Source of the DNA: Ensifer sp. IC3342
GTDB lineage: Bacteria; Pseudomonadota; Alphaproteobacteria; Rhizobiales; Rhizobiaceae
Direction: 5' to 3'
NCBI RefSeq assembly: GCF_020193655.1
Contig: NZ_JADYVE010000001.1
Location: 248,001 to 312,000 of the forward strand
Length of the DNA: 64,000 nucleotides
Positions 19,704 to 29,314 of the stretch are shown piece by piece. Below the pieces are notes generated by a model. It made no database searches. It worked only from the letters and a program-made list of their open reading frames with translations, and was not told the origin of the DNA. A program made the position numbers and the translations under genes. Every line of letters starts with the position of its first letter. Within the stretch, counting starts at the first letter, position 1.

Positions 19704-20300
19704 CTATAGAGCCAAGGTGGCAGGACTCAACATGGCCCATTGCAGCAGCATGATCGTCTTGGCATCGCAGATTTCACCGGTGCCGATCATAGCGACGGCT
19801 TTTTCGAGAGGGATTTCCAGTACCTCGATATCTTCGCCTTCATGCACAAGCCCGCCGCCTGCCGTCACTCTCTTCGAGGCATCAATGCGGCCGAAGAAGA
19901 AGCTCGTCCGTTCCGTCAACGAACCCGGACTCATATAGGCGTCGAAGAGATGGATGGCGCTTTCAATGTTGTATCCGGTTTCTTCCATCGCTTCGCGGCA
20001 AATCGCCACTGCCGGCTCTTCGCCGTCGAGAAGGCCGGCCGGCGCCTCGATAAGATATCCCGGTTCGCCCTGCAGAAATACAGGAATGCGAAGCTGGCGG
20101 ACGAGCACCACCGACTGCCGCTCCGGATCGAAGAGCAGGATCGTTGCGGCGCGACCGTGGTCGTGGACTTCCCGAACCAGCCGGGCGGTTTGACCGTTGG
20201 ACATTTCCTGTTCGAGCGTGACCTCTTCGAGGCTGACGAAGCCATTCCAGAGGGTTTTGCGGTCGATGATCCGGACGCGCCGGTCGGTATGTTCCGTCAT
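19704..20300 (-). CDS. NUDIX hydrolase, NudK-like (GDP-mannose pyrophosphatase)
   Basis: A 198-residue cytoplasmic pyrophosphohydrolase. The Nudix box is seen in GLLDGEEPAVAI followed by REAMEETGY (residues 89-110), with the NudK-type spacing; other matching phrases are VREVHDHGRAATIL and APAGLLDG. E. coli NudK cleaves GDP-mannose; other members prefer ADP-ribose, so the substrate is a family inference. The ATG at 20300 has AGGA six bases before it. It lies 60 bases after the molybdoenzyme and about 70 before the widest lpiA frame, all in one direction. Confidence 0.85.
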   Translation of the reverse strand: MTEHTDRRVRIIDRKTLWNGFVSLEEVTLEQEMSNGQTARLVREVHDHGRAATILLFDPERQSVVLVRQLRIPVFLQGEPGYLIEAPAGLLDGEEPAVAICREAMEETGYNIESAIHLFDAYMSPGSLTERTSFFFGRIDASKRVTAGGGLVHEGEDIEVLEIPLEKAVAMIGTGEICDAKTIMLLQWAMLSPATLAL

Positions 20301-20359
20301 GTGAGATCCTGTTGAGAGGGGACTTCGGCTGAAGGAGGTGAGATCGCCGCAACCAACCT

Positions 20360-22474
20360 TCACGCCCGATGCACCCAGACCCGGTTATCGTGGAAAGCTG
20401 CGCCGCCGTAGGGCGCGACCGCGTCCGCGCCGGTCAGGACATTGATCCCCTCGCCGTCGAGATGAGCGCCGTTCGGCCAAATCCCTTCGGCGATGACGAC
20501 ACCGCGGCGCGTGCCACCGCCGACCTTCGCATGCAGCCGGACCTCGCCGCGATCGTTGCCGAGCATGACGACATCGCCCTCGGCAATGCCGAGCGCGGCT
20601 GCGTCATCGGCGTGAATCATGACCTCCGGTCGTCCCTCCTTCTGAACCGACGACGGCGTTTCGGAGAAGGTCGAGTTCAGGAACGAGCGCGCTGGGGACG
20701 TCGCCAGCCGGTATGGATGGCGTTCGTCGGCCACTTCGATCAAGTCAATATGATCAGGAAACTCCGGCAGTCTGCCGTAAGGGCCTTGTAGGCCCATCGA
20801 TTTCGGCGGCCGGTTGGGTGCGGGCGTCCCGGTCCAATCGGCCTTGAAGCGGAACTTGCCGTCCGGGTGCCCGAAGCCGTTGAGAAAATGCGCCTCTTCG
20901 AAAGCCGGCTGGCAATCGAGCCACTTCTCCTCTTTCATCCGCTCGTAACCGATGCCGTAGTTCGCCAGCAGTTGATCGATATGCTGCTGTTCGGTAAGCC
21001 CAAAACCCGGGCGGTCCGAAACGCCGAGGCGCTTCGCCAACTCCTCGATGACGAAGAGATTGGTGCGCACCGTCGGTGGCGGCTCAACGATCTTCGGACC
21101 TATGAGAATATGCTGATGCCCGCCGCCGCGATAAAGGTCGTCGTGCTCGAGGAACATGGTGGCAGGCAGGACGATGTCCGCGAGCCGCGCGGTGTCGGTC
21201 ATGAACTGCTCATGCACGGCAACGAAGAGGTCGTCGCGCAGGAAGCCCTTTTTCACCAGTCGCTGCTCGGGCGCGACATTGACAGGATTGGTGTTCTGGA
21301 TGAGAAGCGCCGTCACCGGGCCGCGATGACGCAGCGCCTCGGCATCGCCGGTCAGCACACGGCCAATCTGCGATTGATCAAGCATGCGCACGTCGGGATC
21401 GTGGAATGCGGAACCGAGGAGTTCGCGCTTGTCCAGCTTGAAGATGTCGTTGTTCGAATGGAAGGCGCCGCCGCCCTCGTGCTTCCAGGAGCCGAGCACC
21501 GTGGCGACCGAAGCGGCCGCATGGATGGCGACGGAGCCGTTGCGCTGGCGGGTGAAGCCGTAGCCCAGGCGAAAATAGGTCCTGGGCGTCGTTCCCACGA
21601 GCTTGGCGAAAGCTTCGATCTCCTCCACCGACAGGCCGGTGATAGCGGAAGCCCAGTCCGGGCCACGTGTCTTAAGATGCGCTTCGAGGCCGGCGGGATC
21701 ATCGGCGAAGTTCGCCATGTAGGCGCGATCGGCATAGCCGTCACGAAAGGCGATGTGCATGACCGCGCAGGCAAGTGCGGCGTCGGTACCCGGTTTCAGG
21801 ACGAGCCCCATGTCGGCCTGCTTGACGGTCGGGTTCTCATAAATGTCGATGACGACGATCTTGGCGCCGCGATCCTTGCGCGCCTTGACCGCATGAGTCA
21901 TCACGTTGACCTGCGTCGCAACCGCATTGGTGCCCCAGATCACGACGCAGTCGGCCTTGGCCATCTCGCGCGGGTCTGGGCCGCGCAAGGCTCCGGTCGC
22001 CATGGTGAAGCCGGTCCAGGCCATGTTCGTACAGATCGAGCCGAAGAAGCCGGAATAACGCTTGACGTGGCGCAGCCGCTCGATGGAGTCACGCTGGACC
22101 TGCCCCATCGTGCCCGCGTAGAAATAGGGCCAGACCGCTTCCGAGCCGTGCTTCTGCTCGGCTTTGATGAATTGATCGGCAATCTCGTCGAGCGCCGCTT
22201 CCCAGGAAATCTCCTGCCAGTTGCCGTCGCTCTTGGCGCCGGTGCGGCGCTGCGGCACCATCAGCCGGCCAGGGTGGTAGATGCGCTCGGCATAGCGCGC
22301 CACCTTGGCGCAGATGACGCCGGCCGTGTAGCTGTTTCCGGCCGCGCCCCGCAGGCGGCCTATCTGGCCTTCGGCCGTGAGATCGACTTCAAGCGCACAC
22401 GCTGACGGACAGTCATGCGGACAGACGGAATAGCCGATCGATTTTTCTGCTTTGATGGGGGTCGCAACGTTCAT
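20360..22474 (-). CDS. Molybdopterin oxidoreductase family protein
   Basis: A 704-residue cytoplasmic enzyme of the DMSO-reductase/formate-dehydrogenase superfamily. The N-terminus has the [4Fe-4S] ligands C18, C22, C26 (CPHDCPSAC) and C55. Then follow the bis-MGD-binding domains (for example VIWGTNAVATQ and GYGFTRQRNGS), ending with the molybdopterin dinucleotide-binding domain (residues ~590-700). There is no Tat signal, so it acts in the cytoplasm. The substrate is unknown and no electron-transfer subunit is adjacent. The ATG at 22474 was preferred over an in-frame upstream start because it directly precedes the iron-sulphur region. Confidence 0.88.
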   Translation of the reverse strand: MNVATPIKAEKSIGYSVCPHDCPSACALEVDLTAEGQIGRLRGAAGNSYTAGVICAKVARYAERIYHPGRLMVPQRRTGAKSDGNWQEISWEAALDEIADQFIKAEQKHGSEAVWPYFYAGTMGQVQRDSIERLRHVKRYSGFFGSICTNMAWTGFTMATGALRGPDPREMAKADCVVIWGTNAVATQVNVMTHAVKARKDRGAKIVVIDIYENPTVKQADMGLVLKPGTDAALACAVMHIAFRDGYADRAYMANFADDPAGLEAHLKTRGPDWASAITGLSVEEIEAFAKLVGTTPRTYFRLGYGFTRQRNGSVAIHAAASVATVLGSWKHEGGGAFHSNNDIFKLDKRELLGSAFHDPDVRMLDQSQIGRVLTGDAEALRHRGPVTALLIQNTNPVNVAPEQRLVKKGFLRDDLFVAVHEQFMTDTARLADIVLPATMFLEHDDLYRGGGHQHILIGPKIVEPPPTVRTNLFVIEELAKRLGVSDRPGFGLTEQQHIDQLLANYGIGYERMKEEKWLDCQPAFEEAHFLNGFGHPDGKFRFKADWTGTPAPNRPPKSMGLQGPYGRLPEFPDHIDLIEVADERHPYRLATSPARSFLNSTFSETPSSVQKEGRPEVMIHADDAAALGIAEGDVVMLGNDRGEVRLHAKVGGGTRRGVVIAEGIWPNGAHLDGEGINVLTGADAVAPYGGAAFHDNRVWVHRA

Positions 22475-22561
22475 GGCTTTTCTATATGGCATCCGCTGGA
22501 GGGCAAAAAGCCCCATTTCGCCATCCATCGAAACAATTGATCATAGCCATCGGCGGCGCTC

Positions 22562-23431
22562 ATGAACTACCGGCACATCTATCACGCAGGCAATTTCGCC
22601 GATGTCTTGAAACATGCGGTGCTGGCGCGGCTCGTCACCTATCTCAAACAAAAGGACAAGGCCTTTCGGGTGCTCGACACGCATGCCGGCATTGGACTCT
22701 ATGACCTTTCGAGCGAGGAAGCGCAGAAAACTGGCGAATGGCGCGATGGCATTGGCCGATTACTCGATACAGAGCTTCCTGCCCCGGTCGCCGCGATCCT
22801 CGAGCCCTATATCTCGGCGGTTCGCGACCTTAATCCTGGCGGCGGCATCACCCATTACCCCGGCTCACCGAAGCTCGTCCGCATGCTGTTCCGCACACAG
22901 GATCGGCTTTCGGCGATGGAACTGCATCCGGATGATTACGAGACGCTGCACCGCCTGTTCGATGGCGACTTCCAGAGCCGCATCACAAAGCTCGACGGCT
23001 GGCTGGCGCTTGGCGCTCACCTGCCGCCGAAGGAAAAGCGTGGCCTCATTCTCGTCGACCCTCCGTTCGAGGTCGAGGGCGAATACGAGCGGCTTGCCGA
23101 GGGACTCGCGAAAGGCTACCGCCGGTTTGCCGGAGGCATTTTCTGTCTCTGGTATCCGCTGAAGAAAGGCGCACCGATAAAGGATTTCCACGCGGCGTTG
23201 AAAGCGCTGGAGATTCCGAAAATGCTCTGCGTGGAACTCACGGTGCGCAGCGATCGCGACACTACGGGGCTTACGGGATCGGGTCTGGTCATCGTCAACC
23301 CGCCCTTCACGTTGAAGAGTGAGCTCGATGTCCTGCTGCCCTTTCTGAAAACACATCTGGCCCAGGATCGCTTCGCGTCGGCCCGCTGCTTCTGGCTGCG
23401 CGGCGAAGCATCTCTCAACCCGGGGCCTTGA
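22562..23431 (+). CDS. rlmJ: 23S rRNA (adenine-2030-N6)-methyltransferase
   Basis: Methylates A2030 of 23S rRNA using SAM. The 289 residues begin MNYRHIYHAGNFADVLKHAVL, the hallmark of RlmJ, then show LDTHAGIGLYDL (SAM site) and the motif IV DPPFEVEGEY. Length matches the family. It is divergent from the molybdoenzyme with 87 bases between starts. High-confidence housekeeping assignment. Confidence 0.95.
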   Translation: MNYRHIYHAGNFADVLKHAVLARLVTYLKQKDKAFRVLDTHAGIGLYDLSSEEAQKTGEWRDGIGRLLDTELPAPVAAILEPYISAVRDLNPGGGITHYPGSPKLVRMLFRTQDRLSAMELHPDDYETLHRLFDGDFQSRITKLDGWLALGAHLPPKEKRGLILVDPPFEVEGEYERLAEGLAKGYRRFAGGIFCLWYPLKKGAPIKDFHAALKALEIPKMLCVELTVRSDRDTTGLTGSGLVIVNPPFTLKSELDVLLPFLKTHLAQDRFASARCFWLRGEASLNPGP

Positions 23432-23476
23432 CGGATCGATGGCGAAGGCGTCAATCTCCTGAAAGGATTCAGGGAG

Positions 23477-23914
23477 ATGGCCATGACTCGTACGCTTGCT
23501 GCATCGCTTCTGCTCTCGCTTTCCCTCACAACCGCTGCTGCCGCCGCCGACTATATCGGGGAGCCTGCACCCCATGCAGCCTATGCTACCGGCGCCTGCA
23601 GCAACGCCTCCGTCTTGGGTTTCATCACCCGACGCTTCGACTATAAGGCCGCGAACTACCTTCATGCCAATCTCGCCATCGCCGAGATTCGCGACATGGG
23701 CCAAAATCGCTTCGAGCCGCGGGACTACACGCATCTCGTCGAGCGTGAATATTGCTATGCGACTGCCGTGATGACCGACGGCGTACGGCGTCCCCTCTGG
23801 TATCTGATCGAGCGGCCGTGGGGCTTTGCCGGTGTCGGCAGGAGTATCGAGTTCTGCGTCGGCGGCCTCGATCCCTGGTACGTCTACGGCGCCCATTGCG
23901 CTTCACTTCGCTGA
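23477..23914 (+). CDS. Exported hypothetical protein
   Basis: A 145-residue protein with a clear signal peptide (MTRTLAASLLLSLSLTTAAAA). The mature part contains four cysteines (in TGACSNAS, REYCYAT, IEFCVGG and AHCAS), which could form two disulphides, and is rich in aromatic residues. I do not recognise a family. Translation could begin at 23477 or two codons later (23483). It ends only 5 bases before the GTG of the RNase T2 gene, so the two exported proteins are probably made together. Confidence 0.7.
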   Translation: MAMTRTLAASLLLSLSLTTAAAAADYIGEPAPHAAYATGACSNASVLGFITRRFDYKAANYLHANLAIAEIRDMGQNRFEPRDYTHLVEREYCYATAVMTDGVRRPLWYLIERPWGFAGVGRSIEFCVGGLDPWYVYGAHCASLR

Positions 23915-23919
23915 CTGCT

Positions 23920-24624
23920 GTGAAGAGGCTGCTGCCGGCGCTCGTCGGCGTTCTGACGATCGCCGCCTGCAGCGATGACGGCGCAGAGAAAAGCTCCCCG
24001 AACTCCGGAACCGGCGGGACGAAGACTGTGGCGGCGGCTCCGGTTCCGGTCGGCAAAGGCTTCGACTTCTACGTCCTTTCTCTGTCCTGGTCGCCCACCT
24101 GGTGCGGCAGCAACGATCCAACCGGAAAGACAGATCAATGCGAGGCCGGCAGCCGCCGTGGCCTCATCGTGCACGGGCTCTGGCCACAAAATGAAAGGGG
24201 CTATCCGGAATATTGCCCGACGCGGCAATCGGATCGCGTGCCAGAATCGCTCGGCAGGCGGTATCTCGATCTCATTCCCTCGATGGGCCTCATCGGTCAC
24301 CAGTGGCGCAAGCACGGCACCTGCTCCGGCCTCAGTCAGGCGGACTATTTCGCCGTGGCGCGCGCCGCGCGCGAACGGGTCACGATCCCGCCGGAGTTGG
24401 CATCGACGGAAGGATCGCGCGATCTTCCAGTATCAACGATCGAAGCCGCGCTTATCGCGAAAAATCCCGGCATGACGCCGGAGACGATCGCTGTTACGTG
24501 CGAAGCCAGGCTTCTCGAAGAAATCAGAATCTGCTTCGACAAGACACTGGAATTCAGGGCGTGCCCCGAAGTGGATCGCCAAGCCTGCAGAAGGGGCGCG
24601 GTTTTCCTGCCTCCTGCCCCATGA
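23920..24624 (+). CDS. Ribonuclease T2 family lipoprotein
   Basis: A 234-residue endoribonuclease of the T2 family. The N-terminus VKRLLPALVGVLTIAACS carries a lipobox (IAAC), so it is probably anchored in the envelope. CAS1 is HGLWPQ with H85. CAS2 reads H127-Q128-W-R-K-H132-G-T-C; the family normally has Glu at the second position, so the usual acid is Gln here. Several cysteines match family disulphides. The GTG at 23920 was chosen because it directly precedes the lipoprotein signal. Confidence 0.88.
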   Translation: MKRLLPALVGVLTIAACSDDGAEKSSPNSGTGGTKTVAAAPVPVGKGFDFYVLSLSWSPTWCGSNDPTGKTDQCEAGSRRGLIVHGLWPQNERGYPEYCPTRQSDRVPESLGRRYLDLIPSMGLIGHQWRKHGTCSGLSQADYFAVARAARERVTIPPELASTEGSRDLPVSTIEAALIAKNPGMTPETIAVTCEARLLEEIRICFDKTLEFRACPEVDRQACRRGAVFLPPAP

Positions 24625-24641
24625 CGACGGAAAGACTTCGA

Positions 24642-25232
24642 ATGAAGATACTCTATTCGCCTGCCTCACCCTATTCGAACAAGGTTCGCATGGCCGCGCA
24701 CCATATCGGGATCGCCGCGGAAAGCGTGCTGACGGACACGAACGCCAATCCGCCGGAACTGATCGGCAACAATCCGCTGGGCAAGATCCCGACCTTGATT
24801 ACTGCGGACGGCAAGGCGATCTACGACAGCCGGGCGATCATGCATTTCCTCGACCGTGAAACGAAGGGAAAGCTTTATCCGAAGAACGCAGCTAAGCGCA
24901 CCGAAGTGGAAATCTTCGAAGCGCTTTGCGACGGCATTTGCGACAGCCTGCTCGCAATCGTCTACGAGAAACGCTTTCACCCGCCAGAGAAGGTGCATCA
25001 ACCCTGGATCGACCGCCAATGGGAAAAAGTCGAGCGCGGCCTGGATTACTTGAATGCCAACCTGCCCAAGGCCGGCGGCAAGCTCAATGCGGGACATTTC
25101 GCGCTCGCGGCCCTGTTGCGCTACATCGAATTGCGTTTCGCCGGCGAATGGCAGAAGGGACGGCCGAAGCTCAAGAACTGGCCGGCGAAGTTCGAGAAGC
25201 ACTTTCCCGACTATTCCAAATTCAAGGCGTAA
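24642..25232 (+). CDS. Glutathione S-transferase family protein
   Basis: A 196-residue cytosolic GST beginning MKILYSPASPYSNKVRMAAHHIG. The thioredoxin-like domain ends with IPTLITADGKAIYDSRAIMHFLD, holding the cis-Pro and the DSR glutathione-binding site; an all-alpha C-terminal domain follows. The start at 24642 has GGAAAG upstream; a second ATG at 24621 overlaps the RNase T2 stop but lacks a ribosome binding site. Substrate unknown. A terminator follows immediately. Confidence 0.9.
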   Translation: MKILYSPASPYSNKVRMAAHHIGIAAESVLTDTNANPPELIGNNPLGKIPTLITADGKAIYDSRAIMHFLDRETKGKLYPKNAAKRTEVEIFEALCDGICDSLLAIVYEKRFHPPEKVHQPWIDRQWEKVERGLDYLNANLPKAGGKLNAGHFALAALLRYIELRFAGEWQKGRPKLKNWPAKFEKHFPDYSKFKA

Positions 25233-25233
25233 A

Positions 25234-25259
25234 AAAAGGCCGGGTCGCCCCGGCCTTTT
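25234..25259. terminator. Bidirectional rho-independent terminator
   Basis: An 11-base-pair stem (25234-25244 with 25249-25259) with a TCGC loop, flanked by A and T runs on both sides. It sits between the convergent GST and porin genes, within two bases of the GST stop codon. Confidence 0.9.
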
Positions 25260-25279
25260 CGCTGATCCGTGCCAGCCGA

Positions 25280-25918
25280 TCAGAACTTGACGCCCATACC
25301 GACGCGCACGCTGTGTTCGTCGTAGCCGGACGTGACGGTGCTGCCGCCGACGTTGAAGTCCTTGGAGGCGTAGTCGGTATAGCGATATTCGACGCGTGCG
25401 GTGATGTTGTCGGTAACCAAGGTTTCCGCACCGGCACCGGCCGTCCAGCCAACCATCGTATTCTTGTCAGAACCGCCCGGGGTCGAGAGCTTCATCTTGC
25501 CGACAGCGAGACCGGCCGTACCATAGAGAAGAACCGGGCTCACATCGACACCGACGCGGCCACGGATCGAGCCGTTGACGCCCTGCTCGACGCTACGTCC
25601 GCTGGAGTGAGAATCGTTGCCGGCATAGCCGATATCGGCTTCACCGCCGTAAACGATCTGGCCGCTCTGCACGTTGTAACCGCCATAAAGACCGCCGCCG
25701 AAACCAACGGAGGGGTTTGAGCCCGTTGCGTCAGCCTCGCCATGGTGCCAGTCGGCCGTGCCGCCAACATAGGCGCCCGACCAGTCCTTGGTCGCCGGTT
25801 CGGTGTATTCGGCAGCCGGAGCAGCCGGTACTTCATCGACGACGTCTGCGGCGTGGGCGGCCTGCAAGGCAACGAAAGCCATGGCCGAAGCCATGAGGGT
25901 GGTGGTCAGCGTACGCAT
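25280..25918 (-). CDS. Outer-membrane beta-barrel protein, Omp25/RopB type
   Basis: A 212-residue protein with a signal peptide (MRTLTTTLMASAMAFVALQAAHA) and a short acidic/Pro linker, then a beta barrel of about eight strands starting near WSGAYVGG and ending ...VGMGVKF with C-terminal Phe. Gly, Tyr and alternating hydrophobic patterns fit the Omp25/RopB group of rhizobia and Brucella, which supports outer-membrane stability. AAGGAG lies six bases before the ATG. A long AT-rich region upstream suggests a strong promoter. Confidence 0.9.
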   Translation of the reverse strand: MRTLTTTLMASAMAFVALQAAHAADVVDEVPAAPAAEYTEPATKDWSGAYVGGTADWHHGEADATGSNPSVGFGGGLYGGYNVQSGQIVYGGEADIGYAGNDSHSSGRSVEQGVNGSIRGRVGVDVSPVLLYGTAGLAVGKMKLSTPGGSDKNTMVGWTAGAGAETLVTDNITARVEYRYTDYASKDFNVGGSTVTSGYDEHSVRVGMGVKF

Positions 25919-26277
25919 ACTATTCTCCTTTTCACCGATGCTCCGATGCAGTTGTATCTTTGCGGAACACCGGACATTCTGTGATTAACCCGCCCGGTCG
26001 AGCGGAAATTGATCAGAAAATGCGGAATCTCAAGAGCTAAAATGTGAAATTTTGGCGGCACGAGCGCGGCTGAAATTGGATGTTGCCTTCATGACACAGG
26101 GTATTTATTAACCATAATTCTAGATTAATGAAATCTATACTATAATACGTCGAGATAATACAATTTATCCGCTTTGCATTAATTTTTCTGAAATGAATCC
26201 CTCAGGATAGTTTCAGGCTGGCGTTTCTTGCCTATATCTTCGTCCAGCCAGAACAGGATTCGAGGGACGGGAAAAAG
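25919..26277. other. AT-rich divergent regulatory region
   Basis: About 359 bases with no gene, between the porin gene and the SDR gene. The part at 26095-26195 is the most AT-rich stretch in this window, with several TTAA and TATA-like words. It probably holds promoters for both flanking genes; I could not fix a -35/-10 pair with confidence. Confidence 0.6.
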
Positions 26278-27042
26278 TTGACGAGAACACTCAAGGCGGC
26301 GCTCGTAACCGGCGGCGCCCGACGCATAGGCAAGGCAATAGTCGAAAATCTGGCCGCGCACGGCTTCGCCGTCGCCATCCATGCGAACAGCTCGCTCGCC
26401 GAAGCAGACGCGCTGGCAAAGAACCTCACTGCGAACGGCGCCAAGGCAGTCACGCTGAAAGCCGACCTCACCGATTCCGCCGCCGCGTCCCGGGTCATAG
26501 CGGAGGCGACTGCCTTGCTCGGCCCGCTGGACCTGCTCGTCAACAACGCCTCGATCTTCAAGAAGGACAGCCTGGACGCGTTCGACGCGGATGTTTGGGA
26601 GCGCCACTTCGCGCTCCACGTCAAGGCCCCTTCCCTGCTTGCGCGCGACTTTGCCCGGCAGCGACCGGACGACGTTTCCGGCCTGATCGTCAATGTCATA
26701 GACCAGCGCGTCTGGTCTCCAAATCCGCGATTTTATTCCTATATGCTGTCCAAGTCCGCACTGTGGACGGCAACTCAGACGATGGCGCAGGCGCTTGCCC
26801 CCCATATTCGCGTCAACGGCATCGGGCCGGGGCCGACACTGCCGAACGAGCGGCAGAAACAGAGCGACTTTCAGGCGCAGGTCGATGCACTGATTCTCAA
26901 GCGCGGTCCGGCGCTCGACGAGTTTGGACGCGCGATCCGCTTCCTTTTCGACACGCCGTCGGTTACCGGACAGATGATCGCGCTTGACGGCGGCCAGCAT
27001 CTTGCCTGGGAGACGCCGGATATTCGGGAGATAGTGGAATGA
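26278..27042 (+). CDS. SDR oxidoreductase, FolM/pteridine-reductase-like
   Basis: A 254-residue NAD(P)H enzyme with the Rossmann motif TGGARRIG (residues 11-18), NNAS in the SDR core, and the catalytic Y-M-L-S-K. The usual catalytic Ser is replaced by Asp in NVIDQRV, as in pteridine reductase and E. coli FolM, suggesting reduction of dihydrofolate or dihydromonapterin. Translation appears to start at TTG 26278 after GAGGGACGGG. The stop overlaps the uvrC ATG (ATGA). Confidence 0.85.
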   Translation: MTRTLKAALVTGGARRIGKAIVENLAAHGFAVAIHANSSLAEADALAKNLTANGAKAVTLKADLTDSAAASRVIAEATALLGPLDLLVNNASIFKKDSLDAFDADVWERHFALHVKAPSLLARDFARQRPDDVSGLIVNVIDQRVWSPNPRFYSYMLSKSALWTATQTMAQALAPHIRVNGIGPGPTLPNERQKQSDFQAQVDALILKRGPALDEFGRAIRFLFDTPSVTGQMIALDGGQHLAWETPDIREIVE

Positions 27043-29063
27043 ACGGGCGCACGCCCACCGATGGCGGCATCCTTTACGACGGCAGCGAAACCGATGACGA
27101 CGACGATCTGCTCGACGTGACGGAAGGCGAGCGACCGGCGCCGGCGATCGATTGGGCGGAGAACCGTGTCGAAACGCAGGGCCTCAAGGGCGCGGAGCTC
27201 ATTCAGGCCTTCGTCAAGCTCTTGCCGAATGGTCCGGGCGTCTACCGCATGTTCAACGACGCCGGCGACGTGCTCTATGTCGGCAAGGCCCGCAGCCTCA
27301 AGAAGCGGGTGAGCAACTACGCGCAAGGCCGCGGCCATTCCAACCGCATTTCGCGGATGATTCGCGAGACGGCGAACATGGAATTCGTCACGACGCGGAC
27401 GGAGATCGAGGCGCTGCTGCTCGAAGCCAACCTCATCAAGCGGCTACGTCCGCGCTTCAACGTGCTGCTGCGCGACGACAAGTCCTTTCCCTACATCGTC
27501 GTCACCGGCGACAGCAGGGCGCCAGCGCTCTTCAAGCATCGCGGGGCCCGCAGCCGCAAAGGCGATTACTTCGGCCCCTTTGCCTCTGCTGGCGCCGTCG
27601 GAAGAACCATCAACTCGCTGCAGCGCGCCTTTCTTTTGAGGACCTGCACGGACAGCGTCTTCGAGACGCGTACCCGCCCCTGCCTGCTTTACCAGATCAA
27701 GCGCTGTTCGGCGCCTTGCACCGGCGAAATCAGCGATGCCGACTACGGCGAGCTCGTTCGCGAGGCAAAGGATTTTCTCTCCGGCAAGAGCCAGGCCGTG
27801 AAGGCGACGATCGCTGCCGCCATGAGCGAAGCCTCGGAGAATCTCGATTTCGAGCGCGCCGCCCTCTACCGTGATCGCCTCGCGGCGCTGAGCCACGTGC
27901 AGAGCTATCAAGGCATCAATCCGGCAGGTGTCGAGGAGGCGGACGTTTTCGCGATCCATCACGAAGGCGGAATTTCCTGCATCCAGGTCTTCTTCTTCCG
28001 GACCGGCCAGAACTGGGGCAACCGCGCCTATTTCCCGAAGGCCGATCCGTCGCTTCCTTCGTCGGAGGTGCTCAGCGCCTTTCTCGCCCAGTTCTACGAC
28101 GACAAACCGTGTCCGCGGCAGATCCTGCTCTGCGAGGCGGTCGAGGAACAGGAACTGCTCGGCCAGGCGCTCAGCGAGAAATCCGGCTACAAGGTATCGA
28201 TCCTGGTTCCGCAGCGCGGCGAGAAGAAGGATCTCGTCGATCACGCGCTCGCAAATGCGCGCGAGGCCCATGGCCGCAAGCTCGCCGAAACGGCGTCGCA
28301 ATCGCGGCTGCTTGAAGGCTTTGCCAAGACTTTCCAACTGGAACGGGTGCCGCGCCGCATCGAGGTCTACGACAACTCGCATATCATGGGAACAAACGCC
28401 GTCGGTGGCATGGTCGTCGCCGGTTCCGAGGGTTTCGTCAAAGGCCAGTATCGCAAGTTCAATATCAAATCGACCGATATCACTCCGGGCGACGACTTCG
28501 GGATGATGCGCGAAGTCATGACGCGGCGCTTCTCGCGCCTCCTGAAGGAGGAAGGCAAACCCGACCGCAGCGCAGAGCCCAGCGACGACGGCGCATTCCC
28601 GGCCTGGCCGGACGTCATCCTGATTGACGGCGGCCAGGGTCAGATGACCGCCGTCCGCGCAATACTCAAGGAACTAGACGTCGAGGACTGCGTAACTGCA
28701 ATCGGCGTGGCCAAGGGCCTCGATCGCGATGCGGGCCGCGAGCGATTTTTCGCCGAGGGCCGCGAGAGCTTCACGCTGCCGCCCCGCGATCCGGTCCTCT
28801 ATTTCATCCAGAGACTGCGCGATGAGGCGCATCGCTTCGCCATCGGCTCGCACCGCGCCCGCCGAAAGAAGGAAATGGTCAAAAACCCGCTTGACGAAAT
28901 CACCGGCATCGGGCCGACGCGCAAGCGCGCGCTGCTCACTCACTTCGGCACGGCAAAGGCGGTTTCCCGGGCGGGCATCAACGACCTGATGGCAGTCAAC
29001 GGCATCTCGGAAGCGGTCGCACGCCTCGTCTACGAACACTTTCACGAGGACGGCGTCAAATAG
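27039..29063 (+). CDS. uvrC: UvrABC excinuclease subunit C
   Basis: Makes both incisions in nucleotide excision repair. The 674 residues have an unusual acidic N-terminal extension ([11 protein letters not shown] near residue 16), the GIY-YIG nuclease from about 65 ([20 protein letters not shown]), a UVR domain around 250-280, an RNase H-like domain ([18 protein letters not shown]) and C-terminal helix-hairpin-helix motifs ([13 protein letters not shown]). It is translationally coupled to the SDR gene. Confidence 0.96.
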   Translation: MNGRTPTDGGILYDGSETDDDDDLLDVTEGERPAPAIDWAENRVETQGLKGAELIQAFVKLLPNGPGVYRMFNDAGDVLYVGKARSLKKRVSNYAQGRGHSNRISRMIRETANMEFVTTRTEIEALLLEANLIKRLRPRFNVLLRDDKSFPYIVVTGDSRAPALFKHRGARSRKGDYFGPFASAGAVGRTINSLQRAFLLRTCTDSVFETRTRPCLLYQIKRCSAPCTGEISDADYGELVREAKDFLSGKSQAVKATIAAAMSEASENLDFERAALYRDRLAALSHVQSYQGINPAGVEEADVFAIHHEGGISCIQVFFFRTGQNWGNRAYFPKADPSLPSSEVLSAFLAQFYDDKPCPRQILLCEAVEEQELLGQALSEKSGYKVSILVPQRGEKKDLVDHALANAREAHGRKLAETASQSRLLEGFAKTFQLERVPRRIEVYDNSHIMGTNAVGGMVVAGSEGFVKGQYRKFNIKSTDITPGDDFGMMREVMTRRFSRLLKEEGKPDRSAEPSDDGAFPAWPDVILIDGGQGQMTAVRAILKELDVEDCVTAIGVAKGLDRDAGRERFFAEGRESFTLPPRDPVLYFIQRLRDEAHRFAIGSHRARRKKEMVKNPLDEITGIGPTRKRALLTHFGTAKAVSRAGINDLMAVNGISEAVARLVYEHFHEDGVK

Positions 29064-29213
29064 TTGGCTGACAGCGCCGCGCGCCTATCCACGGCAGGCA
29101 TTGCGGACAATTCAGCCTGCGTTCAGATGAAATCCGCCAAATATGACAACTGGTGCATAATGACCTGTTGACCTTATGGTCGCAAAGTCATTCTGTACAC
29201 CTGAAACCCGGAG

Positions 29214-29253
29214 GGGATGAGGAAAGGCGTTCGGCGCCTTCCGCCCGCATCCC
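29214..29253 (+). other. Long imperfect hairpin between uvrC and pgsA
   Basis: An outer stem 29214-29219 with 29248-29253 encloses an inner GC-rich stem around a TTCGG loop (about 29221-29242). There is no T run, so it could be an attenuator-like element, an mRNA-stabilising structure or a weak terminator. Confidence 0.4.
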
Positions 29254-29314
29254 GATCCGACCGTTAGAATCGATCGCGCCGATAACCCCAGATCGCGGGA
29301 AATGAGGGATTGTC

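Noticed and set aside
20867..22405. A 512-codon plus-strand frame opposite the molybdopterin oxidoreductase
   Set aside because: The minus-strand frame carries the complete cysteine and pterin-binding motifs; the plus frame has no recognisable domain.
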